This document shows positions 31,590-41,153 of a stretch of 64,000 nt of DNA, piece after piece. The stretch comes from Rhododendron vialii. Lineage: Eukaryota; Streptophyta; Magnoliopsida; Ericales; Ericaceae. The stretch spans positions 3,826,501 through 3,890,500 of the forward strand of contig NC_080564.1 of NCBI RefSeq assembly GCF_030253575.1, in the 5' to 3' direction. The position numbers and the translations under genes are program-made. The notes under the pieces are model-generated. The model made no database searches and had not been told where the DNA came from. It was given only the letters and a program-made list of their open reading frames with translations. Each line of letters begins with the position of its first letter. The stretch's first letter is position 1.

Positions 31590-32278
31590 CATGCTCTCAA
31601 AGACTTTGGGAGGTACTGTTTTCCATGTTTCCCTTAGCATTATTGTTTTTTAAGCCGTGGATACAGCAAAACAAATTGAGTTACTTGACCAGCATTGTGA
31701 CATGTTTCAGGAAGTACTAGCTGCCTCTGGCACCCTTCTTGAAGTATCCCTTCAGAAGGCAGCTATATGCTGTACAGCTATGCATCGTGGAGCAGCACTG
31801 GCAGCAATGTCATATATGTCATGTAAGTATGGAAGAACATATCCACTTTTCATATGACTCATATCAAAGATGGACAAATGTTCATTCAAGTAGACTTTGT
31901 CAAACTATTGCATTTTGGCCCGTAAAACTGGCTTCCACATACAACCGCATGTAGTGCAAATCCTTAGCTAACCATTGAGCAATTTTGGCATAGCTTGCTA
32001 TAAAAGATATCTTCAGCTTACTCAACGTTCTGATGCCAACATGAACTCTTCTGTTATAGTAATTACATGTGACATGGTTACATTGCTTGATCGCTTCAAA
32101 GGCACTCTTCAACAAGCAAAATGCAAGATTTTTTCTGTTTCTTTGAGCGAGGATTGGAGGGGAGGGATCTCCATAACATCATGGCTCCCTCAGTCAATGG
32201 GCCAGCACTGATCTGAAATACATGAAGCTGACTTTTATATAGAAAATTTTAGTTGCCCAACGAGCACAAAATAAAAAT

Positions 32279-32317
<39 letters not shown>

Positions 32318-35300
32318 GAGAGTGAGAGAGAGAGGTGGATAACATGAAGCAGAACTTGAACTTTAAGTTGTGGTTTAGTGCTGAGAGTACTCACCTAGAT
32401 ATTAGTGAATCTACATGCATATGAGGACCAACCTCTTCAAGGAAGGGCAACTCTGGGTAACATTTATCATTCTAATATATAAATGTGTAACATGTGTAAT
32501 TTTAGGGCTTGGGCTTATGGTCTCTTTTTTTCTTGTCCACCACTTGTACATGATGAAGAATTTTGTAGACTGGTTTTGTCTTCAACAGCAACTTGTTATG
32601 ATGGTCCATCATTGTGGTGTAATGAGGTGGCCAAACATAACTGCAACGCTCAAGTTGTTCCAAACTCGGGTTTCTCGTTAGCGGTGAAGAAGAAGAAGAA
32701 GAAGATCCCATTGAAGAAAAGCTTCTGGCCACTTACATGGATGAGAGATTGAAATCTCCTTTTTCCGCCCAAACACCATTTCATATCAAGAACATTCCTA
32801 TTTAATTTCTCCACCTTATGTCAGATAACATCCAACATGGACTATATTTAAATGTTTCGGTGATCCCATTATATAGTGAAGAAAAGCTTCTAGCCAGTTA
32901 CTTGGATGAGAGATTGAAATCTCCTTTTTCCCCAAAAAGCCATTTAAGATCAAGCACATTCCTAATTAATTTCTGCACCATTACTTATCAAAAATAAATA
33001 AAAAAATCTTCACCTTGTGTCAGATATCATCCAACATGGACTATAGTTAAATGTTTTGGTGTCTAGGTGCCCGTATCGAACTTGTGGATCTATAACCTTG
33101 CAGACGCCTGGCACAATCTTACACCCGATGCTCTTAGTTGAGTCCACTGTAGATAGAAGACGATTACAGTATTTAAAATTAGAGGCAGTTACTTTTAAAT
33201 ATACCCCAAGAACAAATTAATTGAAGGACTCGTTACAGTTTTTAAAGGGTAGAAAGAAAAGAGAAATGAGTTGGAACTCTCAAGAAAGCCGACTCATACA
33301 TTTATTCACAATATACTGTCCATTGCGGTAGTTAAAAATTGCACCCATTCCATGTGCCATACTGGAAATGTTATAAGCGACAGCATTTCTCCTCAAGAAG
33401 TGCATTCTCCAGTGCACTTTGTGGGGGGGAACCAGAGATATTACCTTGCTTGATTTAGATTTTGGACTTAGACATGTTAATTCTCCAATGGATTTATGTT
33501 GGACATAACCTGATTACATAAGCATCTTTTTTGTCTTACCTTATGCCTTCGTCTTACCTAATTGTGTAAGCATCATTTCGTCATTGTGTTGGTGTTTCTA
33601 TGTTGATTGCACATGTCAACACAACTTTTAGGTTTCTTGGAAGTTGGGCTCGCATCTTTGTTGGAATCAACGACCTGTGTCTCGGAAAGATCATTTGATG
33701 CCATGGCAATTCAGGTCGTATCTCATAGTGGCGAGGGGATTGTATCTAATGTGGTGTATGCTTTACTTGGCGTTTCAGCGATGTCAAGGGTAAATTCAAG
33801 ATCCTTAACTCCCATTTTTTAAAGGACTGTAATTACTTAACGAAAGAAAATGACTTGTAGTGTATGGAGTGGTGGATTTCCAAAAAAATTAGGTAATTGT
33901 TGAAGTTTGTCTCACATCGGTTAATTATCTCCTCCGAAAGTATTATATGAGCCTGGGAGGTTGCTCACTCATTGCCAATTGGTATTGAGTTGAATGCTTT
34001 CACATGGTATTAGAATTCAAAGCTAGGGTTTTTGGAAAATTTGCTCCTCCTTGTTTGTGCCTTAAGTGTACCTTTGTTTGTTGGGACATATGGATCGTTT
34101 GTTTACCTCTCCACGTGCGGGTCGAGGGTCGCACGTTCGGGGGAGTGTTGGAGTTTTTTTTTTTAATCAGCAAAAGTAACATTTTATTAGGGAAAGAGGG
34201 AAAGGGAATCCAAATATACAATAAACAACTCAAACAAACCCATAAAGGCCTACAAACCTAGCCCACCAAAGTGGGCTAAGCCCAACCCAAGAAAACCCAA
34301 AACCTAAAACTCCCCATCAAGAGATATTCAGCCACCGCCCGCCACCATGATCAGAAAGTCACAGCCTACCACCACCGGATCGCCACCTCCAAACACCACC
34401 AAGCCACCACTGGCAAACCCACAGAGATATGAAACAACTCCCAAACACCCCAACTGCTGTGAATGCTCACCGTAGCCGTTAGGCAAGAACCGTGGTGTCC
34501 AACAACGCAAACACGGCGGGAGCGATGCCAATCAGCCTCCCCCGACCGCTTACCCCCATGCTGTTAGGCAAAATCCAGTTACCCAACAGAAAACCAGACG
34601 GAAGAAAACCGGATAGGCTAAACAGATCGCGAAAACAGAGACGGAAAATGGACCGGTGAAGAGGAATATCACTGAGAAGCAGACTAGGGGGTCGGAAAAT
34701 AAAAGGAGGAGAGGGAGAGAGACAAACGAAACCGAAGACCTTACCGACATTGACCCCGTCCAGAAACCCCAAAAGCGATTGCCGAAGAAACCGTCGATTC
34801 GGCCCCCATAAACGATTTGGAGAAGACACATCCGTCGACACCACCAGCACCGCCACCTTCCACCGTCTCGTTACCCGCCGATGTTGGAGTTTGTCCCACA
34901 TCGGTTAATTATCTCCTCCAAAACTAGTATATGAGCCTAGGAGGCCCTCCACTCATTGCCAATTGGTATTGAGTTGGATGCTTTAACAGTAATGAACGTG
35001 ATGATTAATATCCTTCCCCAAGTGATTGGAACACGAGGCTTAGTTTGGTTTGGTTTAGTTTAATTGTTAATCTACGTCAATCTATAATTTTTACTACAAA
35101 TTGGAAGTCATAAGAACGTGAAAAAACTATGCAAATTAATAAGGAAAAGTATTTGGCATGGTAACTGTTTCGGTCTCCAGTTCATTTCATCACTCTCCAA
35201 CTTCGTCCAACCTGGGATAGGGTTAATTTTGTGAGAGTCCTGTCTCTCTTCTTCTATTTTTCTTGTATTTCTCCATTCCCATTAGAGATGATTCTAGTCT

Positions 35301-36398
35301 ATGTTTTTCTTCTGCTTGGTAATTTTTTTAGAATCCATGGGCCCTTCCATCCTTTTTTTTTCCTTTTTTCCACCAAACAATATGAGGAACAAGAATATAA
35401 GATGAATAATGGATGATATAAAGCCAAATGGGTAAAGGGTAAAAACCAATTGTTTGTAAACACAATGAACCAATATAATCTCCGTGTCTGATCCTAATTA
35501 CACCGTATTCATAAGTTGTTTCCTTCCCTCCATCGCTGATTTTTATTTTTTTGATATCTATTATACTTTTACATTTTGAAATATGTGTAGATTTATATAA
35601 CGCTAAGAAAATATTATTGCTCTATTCCTTGTAGGTTCACAAGTCCGCTACTATTTTGCAACAATTGGCTACAATGTGCAGTTTAAGCGAGAGAACAAAG
35701 TGGAACACTATGCTCTCTTGGGAATCTTTGCATGGATGGCTTCGCTCTGCTGTCAGTTCTCTCTCTCTCTCTCTCTCTCGCTCTGTATGTCTGTGGATGT
35801 TCTAAGTTTGAGCTGAAGTTCGTGTTCTTCATGGACAGCTTGTCAACTTCTTGGTGACCCTAGTTTTACCAGCACTATTTAGCTAGGGAACTGGTTTTAT
35901 GTTTTTTGGAAGACTATCTTCTGGAATCCAGTTTGTTCTTTAGGGTTAAATTTTCTTTCTGGGACTATATTTTGAGCCTCAATTTGCAGCAAACACATCC
36001 CAGCCTAGGTTAGTAAAATTGGACGTGCAACCATTATTGTCTATACACATCTATCGCTTTGCCAGTTGATTGTATGTGCTCACTGCTGCTTAGACAACTA
36101 TTTGGCCATGGACTTATGGAATCTGTTCCAGTGTTTCTGTTTTACATGACTTCACTACTTGAATGATTACCAGGTACACACCCTACCAATTGAGTATCTA
36201 AAACAAGGGGAGGCAGAAGCTTTAGTACCCATTTGGCTGAAAGCTCTTGCTGGAGCAGCCACAGATTATGTCGAGAGTAAAAGCTGTGACGGAGGAAAGA
36301 ACAGTTACGGGCATATGCAAGGGAAAGGGGGAAGAATTCTGAAGCGCTTAATCAGAGAATTTGCAGATAGTCACCGCAGTATTCCGAATCCAAGTTGA
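16909..36398 (+). CDS. Importin-13/transportin-3-like nuclear transport receptor (24 exons)
   Basis: Karyopherin-beta protein carrying cargo through nuclear pores under RanGTP control. Exons: 16909-17124, 19297-19395, 19518-19739, 19853-19972, 20253-20336, 20421-20480, 20823-20951, 21368-21429, 21838-21894, 22392-22515, 23414-23548, 24951-25031, 25692-25805, 25968-26047, 26283-26418, 27993-28142, 29728-29813, 30391-30578, 30701-30793, 31325-31512, 31711-31822, 33632-33789, 35635-35751, 36174-36398. They join to 1011 aa without a stop, all GT-AG. The N-terminus ([52 protein letters not shown]) is the importin-beta N-terminal HEAT pair; the rest is helical ARM/HEAT repeat (e.g. [37 protein letters not shown]). 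It resembles the Arabidopsis ARM-repeat protein I recall as At1g12930, not MOS14. The leader has a GA tract (about 16843-16886). The large introns are full of transposable elements. Confidence 0.9.
17372..18520. repeat. Diverged direct repeats flanking a foldback, importin intron 1
   Basis: The segment at about 17372-17467 (GAGCTTATTGAGCTGATATG ... TATAGTTATGTGGAAG) recurs at about 18438-18520 in the same orientation with roughly 80% match. Between them, 17640-17765 and 18180-18310 are inverse complements (both around GGCACCAAACAGGGA and TGGCACCGTTTTGGA). The whole block looks like one composite element with internal inverted arms. Confidence 0.65.
22743..22761 (+). repeat. Poly-G run (19 G)
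   Basis: Uninterrupted G run in intron 10 of the importin-like gene. Confidence 0.9.
23950..24070. repeat. Short direct duplication, about 40-bp unit
   Basis: CTGAGTGTCAT followed by (T)CTGTGG/TCGTGG and TAGAGTTGGCAACACA occurs twice (about 23954-23993 and 24029-24064), inside intron 11 of the importin-like gene. Confidence 0.7.
25218..25474. mobile_element. Stowaway-type MITE
   Basis: Begins CTCCCTCTGTACCCATTTG and ends CAAATGGGACGGACGGAG between TA dinucleotides, the classic Stowaway (Tc1/mariner) signature. It lies in intron 12 of the importin-like gene. Confidence 0.85.
28550..28829 (+). mobile_element. tRNA-derived SINE, complete (importin intron 16)
   Basis: A 280-bp insert between two copies of AATGGACC (28542-28549 and 28830-28837). 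The head GGGGCTAGCTCAGTTGG has a consensus pol III box A (TAGCTCAGTTGG, 28559-28570) and box B (GTTCGAGTCTC, 28604-28614), so it derives from a tRNA. It ends in a run of about 13 A. It shares the intron with a TRIM. Confidence 0.92.
29149..29452 (+). mobile_element. TRIM retrotransposon, family B, complete (importin intron 16)
   Basis: A 304-bp element with LTRs of 73 bp (29149-29221) and 76 bp (29377-29452) starting TGTTAGATAGCTTG and ending TAACTTAACA. PBS TGGTATCAGTGA (29222-29233) is close to the Met-tRNA complement; the purine tract GAGGGAGGG precedes the right LTR. Target duplication CCCTT on both sides (29144-29148, 29453-29457). The LTRs differ by a few bases including a 3-bp indel, so it is older than the family A copy in ALDH. 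LTR sequence is unrelated to family A. Confidence 0.93.
30095..30342. mobile_element. Stowaway-like MITE
   Basis: Ends CTCCCTCAGTCCCATAT and ATATGGGTTGGAGGGAG are imperfect inverse complements; 248 bp, no coding capacity. It lies in intron 17 of the importin-like gene, about 50 bp before exon 18. Confidence 0.7.
31537..31586 (+). repeat. (TC)n microsatellite
   Basis: About 25 TC units just inside intron 20 of the importin-like gene, 25 bp after the donor. Confidence 0.95.
32281..32316 (+). repeat. Poly-G run (36 G) next to a GA tract
   Basis: 36 consecutive G followed by AGAGAGTGAGAGAGAGAG in intron 21 of the importin-like gene. Exact length may be affected by sequencing or assembly. Confidence 0.85.
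32705..33062. repeat. Tandem duplication, about 170-185-bp unit
   Basis: Both copies contain GAAGAAAAGCTTCT(G/A)GCCA, TGGATGAGAGATTGAAATCT, CCTTTTTCC, and CATCCAACATGGACTATA; about 32710-32872 and 32878-33062, with scattered changes. Non-coding, in intron 21 of the importin-like gene. Confidence 0.8.
33898..34988 (+). mobile_element. TRIM retrotransposon, family A, interrupted by a LINE-like insert
   Basis: Left LTR 33898-34004 (TGTTGAAGTTTGTCTCAC ... GCTTTCACA), degenerate PBS TGGTATTAGAAT (34005-34016), purine tract up to 34145, then a right LTR that starts at 34146, is broken by an insert (34157-34881), and resumes to 34988 (GCTTTAACA). Target duplication GTAAT at 33893-33897 and 34989-34993. 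Same family as 2671-3024, but LTRs and PBS are diverged, so it is an older insertion. Lies in intron 22 of the importin-like gene. Confidence 0.92.
34157..34881 (-). mobile_element. 5'-truncated LINE-like retroposon nested in TRIM LTR
   Basis: About 725 bp flanked by the 11-bp duplication TGTTGGAGTTT (34146-34156 and 34882-34892). Read on the minus strand it ends CCCTAATAAAATGTTACTTT, then TGCTGATT and a poly-A run, i.e. a polyadenylation signal plus tail. A 140-aa minus-strand frame (34479-34901) is not a recognisable protein and runs past the element edge. Best read as the 3' part of a LINE or another retroposed transcript. Confidence 0.75.
35753..35782 (+). repeat. (TC)n microsatellite
   Basis: Short TC run directly after the exon 23 donor of the importin-like gene. 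Confidence 0.8.
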
Positions 36399-37565
36399 TG
36401 GTCATCGAGACTGTTGATAGGCATGACCTGAAACACTTGTTGCAACATTTTGAAGTCTGGCTGATCTCGGAGTCGACCATCTAGTTTAAGCTCCCCAAAT
36501 TCAACTAATGAGCATTCCCAAGTAGCCTACAATTTTGTGTACAGTATTCCCAATTTTGTCAGACTCTCATTCTCATAGTGTCAAGTTATTTTCTCCATGT
36601 TTTGTCTCGTTTTTGCCATGACTAAAGGTGGCTAGGAGAAGGATCCAATTAGTACAAACAAATTAAATAAGTGAATATTTACGCCATTCTCATATTATGA
36701 GTCGTTTAAGTTGATTTTCCTGCCATATTTAGCTCATTTTGAACTGTGTAGCGTGTGATTTGGGAATCAGATTTAAAAGACGAAAAACTTGCCAACCCTC
36801 GTGCCATCCTTTTTTCTTGGAATGGAGGATGCTGCCGAGCATTCCCCGCGCTATACCATCCATTACGAGATAAACGGCCTGATCGGTTGCTCTATATGGA
36901 GAAGCTCGGCAACATCTCCCATTCCTACCCCCTATCTCATCGTCCGTGGCCCTTGAATTCCACGATCCCTTCGAAAATGTTCCAAAAAAGGGTAATACGA
37001 AGATTATCCCTGAATTAGTGAATTAAGTAATCCAATAACTGAACGTTTACCAAAATAGGTGTACACCAAGATTTCGTTACGAAGAAACCTGACCCCTGCT
37101 ATTTCTCCCTTGAATTCAAGTGAATTTTTGGCTGAGTTTTGGGACTTAACTTTTTGTGATTCTACTATTTTCATTCTTTATGATGTTTTTTGAAGCTTCT
37201 GATTTAGACTTTTAACTCTTCAGATTTAACTTGACAATAGGTATTGGAAGAATGAAAATTTATGGATTCATCTTGAGAATTATTCAAAAAGACAAAAGGC
37301 CACTGAAATAAAATCAAAATCGTTACAAATTTTTAGTGTAATTTTTAAACAAAATCCTTTTTCGTTTTTTTATCAGTTCAAAAACCAAGAATTTTCTTTA
37401 GAAGAGCGATTTTCGCACTCCTCTTTTTAATACACTTTTCTTTTTCTTTTTTTAGTGTTGAAAGTGGGTGTATTTTATTGCTAAAAGACAAAAAAAAGAA
37501 AGTATGAATATAAAAGAAAATGAAGGGTGAAAATCATTTCCTTTTCTTTATCGAGATAAAAAATA

Positions 37566-37735
37566 GAGAATAAATTCTTTATACCGCCGATATAAATATT
37601 TATTTCCTTCAAATCAATTATATTGCGCCACGTCACCATGTTCTATTAATTGGAACCACTGTTTTGCAACGTGGAAAAATGTAATTAATTTGAAGAAAAT
37701 AAATACTTACATGGCGGTGTAAAAAATTTATTCTC
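37566..37735. mobile_element. Foldback MITE upstream of GRXS14
   Basis: Arms of about 48 bp: left GAGAATAAATTCTTTATACC ... AAATATTTATTTCCTTCAAAT, right ATTTGAAGAAAATAAATACTT ending AATTTATTCTC, each the approximate inverse complement of the other. TA lies at both edges. About 170 bp, non-coding. Confidence 0.75.
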
Positions 37736-37841
37736 TAAAAAATATTGTACTAATAAACTTCTGAATAAATATTCAGAAAAAAAAAAAACCAAAACGGGAA
37801 GTCCAGATACAAACACTGCCGTTCATTGGTCGAGGAGGATC

Positions 37842-37867
37842 CTCTCTCTCTCTCCTCTCTCTCTCTC
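37842..37867 (+). promoter_or_regulatory. CT-rich tract in GRXS14 leader
   Basis: CTCTCTCTCTCTCC followed by TCTCTCTCTCTC about 90-110 bp before the GRXS14 start. Such tracts are common in plant 5' leaders and can bind GAGA-type BPC factors; function here is inferred. Confidence 0.55.
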
Positions 37868-37953
37868 ATCCGCAGTAGCATTCCCCGCCAAAGACGATCC
37901 CGATTACATTCCAAGACATCATTAGCAGAGCAGAGGGGGAAGGAAGACCAACG

Positions 37954-40246
37954 ATGACGTCGTTTGCTTTGTCTTCTTCACTGTCCTCCTCCTCCATAAA
38001 GCCCTCGTTGGTTTCCGTTAGGGCTACGACCCCCTCCCTCCTCCGTTTTCCCCCTCCTTCTCTTTCCTCCTCCACCCCTCTTCGCTGTAGCGTTGCTTCC
38101 TCAAGAATCGGCCCCGTTCGATGCGTATCTGGTACGTCTCCTTCTTCTCCTCTACTTCATCGCTGTTTTACTATGATATAGGAGTATTTACTAGCTGGTT
38201 TCATCACTGGTGCTCGTGAATCATTGATTACGTTGAGTTAATTGTGATTCTTTTCGCTCTAATTACATCTTGTTTGGACGTTCTGCCTTGATTGCCCTTG
38301 TGTTGTTGAATTCCCACAGTTGGGACAATATGAGTAAATTACTCTAAGATTGCAGTGTTTGAGCTCGGCCCGAGCTTTTTTGAGCTGAGCCCAGCTTTGG
38401 AGTGTTGAGCTCAGCTCATATACTACACAACCTTAAAATTTGAGCTCGAGCTCGTCAGCCTCGGCTCGATTACTGAACGAAGGAGCCGAGCCTTGAGCTG
38501 CTCATGAGCAGTTCGATCGTTTTGCAGCCCTTTTCTAACCAGCCCCTTTCAATTGTGGGGAAGTAAGGTAAAAGAAAAGAAAAGATAAGCCTATCATTTG
38601 TTTTGATAATTCAAAGAGCTTAGAAATGGTAAGAAATATGTTTTTTTTTTATGGGTCTATTTTTTTTTTTATGGGTCTATTTTTGTTTCTCACCAAACCT
38701 TACAAAAGAAAGGTTTCATCATACTGATAAAAGGAGATGTCACAAAAAGCCACAAGTGTTCAATCTATACACCTGGGCTTCTGTCATGTACGTGAAAGCC
38801 CCGCCTCAAGGCATACTGCTTGGAATGTTAAACTTAGGGTGAGCCAACATTTGAAAGTGAAATAACTCTTGGAGCAGTTCTCCCTTGCCATGGGTATCTC
38901 ATGCTTAAAGCATGTTACTCGGGCATCAAGCATCAAAAGGTTGTAAGTATTCATTCTTTTCTTCGCTTCCGTGACATTGATCATGCAGCCGTACAATATG
39001 AGTATGTGACCGCATGATCATTCTCAACACAAGTGATGCTTTCTTTATAGCTCAAGGTGTATGGGCCAACTTACCAAAGCAAGCAATGTTTACCATCTCT
39101 CCGTGATTCGTTAAGTTGTTCATCAAAGTGCTTGATTTATTTGTAGCTTCCAGCCCGTCAAAGAAGAAATGATAAACCATGATTACTAAATTCTATGCAT
39201 GTGAATATTGATGAGTTGTGATTGTGCAGCATTAACTCCTGAGTTGAAGACCACTCTGGATAAAGTTGTTACATCACACAAGGTGGTTCTTTTCATGAAG
39301 GGGAATAAGGATTTTCCACAATGTGGTTTCTCTCACACTGTTGTCCAGATATTGAAGTCTCTCAATGTACCTTTTGAAACAGTAAACATACTAGAAAATG
39401 ACATGGTGCGTCAGGGACTTAAGGACTATTCGAACTGGCCAACCTTTCCTCAACTCTACATTGATGGGGAGTTCTTTGGTGGGTGTGACATTGCTGTAGG
39501 TGAGTTCATGGTACTGCTATTTTGATATATTTGCACATTCTTTTCTGTAGGTGTTGATAGCGTTACTGCCTATATGGTGAGATTTGGAAAAGTTATTCAT
39601 GTTGATCTGTGAGATTTCTCGAATACTTGAAAGAGTTTGGTTAAGTTTTCAAGTGCATTTCACGTTAGAGGAAGTAGCTGAATTCCTAATAGATAAATAA
39701 GACTGTAGTGCGATAGCGTCAGACAATGGGGAAAAATTTATGGAATACGGCAAAATTAAAGGCCAAACAAGTTCAACAATGTAAAAAGAAAATTTAATTG
39801 AAAAGTCAGTTTGAAAAATAAGTGTGGGGATAATCACATGGACCTTAACCGAGGTTTCTATCTATCACATGGTCCTCATTGCAGTTTCTTAAAATACGCT
39901 GCCCTCCGTTTCTTCTTCTGATAATACAGACCTCCCCTATTTCACCGTAAGAGAGTTAACCAAGGGTTGTGATTGCAAAGACAGGAGTTCCATTGTCTTG
40001 CATTCAATACCTTTAGACATCAATCTTGTAGAACCAATGCCATGACCAAGTAGTATGTGTCTTCCATCATCTCTTTGTTGGTCTTTATAGCTTATCGAAG
40101 TTCGTAATAGTCATTGGCAGGTATGGCAAACTTGACATGTGATTTTCTTTTATGGCAAGACTTCTGAAATTGAAACTGATTCTGTTACAGAGGCATATAA
40201 GAATGGGCAGCTGCAGGAACTGTTGGAGAAGGCACTTTGCTCTTGA
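37954..40246 (+). CDS. GRXS14: Chloroplast monothiol glutaredoxin GRXS14 (CGFS type), 3 exons
   Basis: CGFS glutaredoxins bind a [2Fe-2S] cluster with glutathione and transfer it to plastid acceptor proteins. Exons: 37954-38131, 39230-39499, 40191-40246 (all GT-AG), 167 aa. Residues 1 to about 58 are a Ser/Pro/Thr-rich chloroplast transit peptide (MTSFALSSSLSSSSIKPS). The glutaredoxin domain follows: ALTPELKTTLDKVVTSHKVV, FMKG, CGFS at 91-94, NVPFETVNIL, and the glutathione-binding WPTFPQLYIDGEFFGGCDI; it ends EAYKNGQLQELLEKALCS. The match to Arabidopsis GRXS14 is close across the whole mature part. A CT-rich tract lies in the leader (37842-37867) and a foldback MITE about 220 bp before the start. 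Polyadenylation signal AATAAA at 40424-40429. It ends tail to tail with ACS. Confidence 0.95.
38352..38535. mobile_element. GAGCTCG-family element in GRXS14 intron 1
   Basis: Contains GAGCTCGGCCCGAGC, GTTGAGCTCAGCTC, GAGCTCGAGCTCG and ends GATCGTTTTGCAGCCCTTTT. Same dispersed family as 8525-8854 and 15211-15340. Confidence 0.6.
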
Positions 40247-41153
40247 TGAATCAGAGTTTAGGAAACTCAAGTTTGGTGAAGGTTTCATTTGCACCAGCAC
40301 TCACTCCGCCACAAGAATGTTGTATTGATTATGTGTCAGTTTGTTGGATTGCAAAAACGTCAGTTGTACTCTGTATACTTATTCTCGGATACAAATTGAT
40401 ACTAATCAAAATCGCTTCTTTTCAATAAAGAAACCAGTGGGTCTCAATTGTAGAACAGTGAGGACTGAGGAGTATTTGTAAACCCAATAAAAAGATTGTT
40501 GCACAGATATCTGATGTTTGGTACGTGTTTCTATATGATATTCATGGATGATGCAGAGAATGGTGGATGGATAATGATGATCCCGTCTTCCTGCTTGAGA
40601 GTTAACGGTCTCCTCATAGAAAATAGACCTAATGGATTGTGAAAGCTCTTCCGGCTTGATAAACAATAAAAGATGGATAGTTCTTGTCCAATGCTTTATC
40701 CATTTCAGTTTAAGGTTGTTACAGATCTAAAATGCAGGGGATAAACATCGTGTACAGATTTTACATCGTCGCCTGTCACTGCCTTCGAATGTATTCCTCG
40801 ACAGAGTATACATGCAAACAAGCAAAGAAAATGGTAGCAAAAGCAGAGTTACAGATAGAAAAGGAAACAAAGGGAAAAAATAAGCAACATGGGTTTCATA
40901 ATGGGAGGAACTTTGCCAGGCTCAAAAAGACACAATGTAGGAGGAAAATATGGATATCCCTATTTTCAGAAGTTTAAGCAAATGGAAACCTACTTGCATT
41001 ATTATACAAGCAATAGATAACATGATTATTGAGTAAAAGGGAGCTGAAACCACAAAAATCCCAAATCCATGTTGCTTCTCATTTTTGTAAGCAGGCAAGA
41101 TATTTCTTGAGCGCGGGGCTAACCCAAAATATTTGTTGCTGACTTCTCTGTAC
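40247..41153. other. Shared 3' region of convergent GRXS14 and ACS
   Basis: About 900 bp between two stop codons that face each other. AATAAA at 40424-40429 serves GRXS14. Nothing else recognisable; frames here are short and unsupported. Confidence 0.6.

Larger units (their letters stand above)
36399..37953. other. Intergenic region between importin-like gene and GRXS14
   Basis: First part is the 3' flank of the importin-like gene. The 87-aa frame at 36755-37018 is not recognisable. The right half is AT-rich, with a foldback element (37566-37735) and the GRXS14 promoter and CT-rich leader. Confidence 0.5.

Noticed and set aside
34479-34901. 140-aa minus-strand frame as a gene
   Set aside because: It runs through the edge of a retroposon into the TRIM LTR, and the protein is not recognisable.
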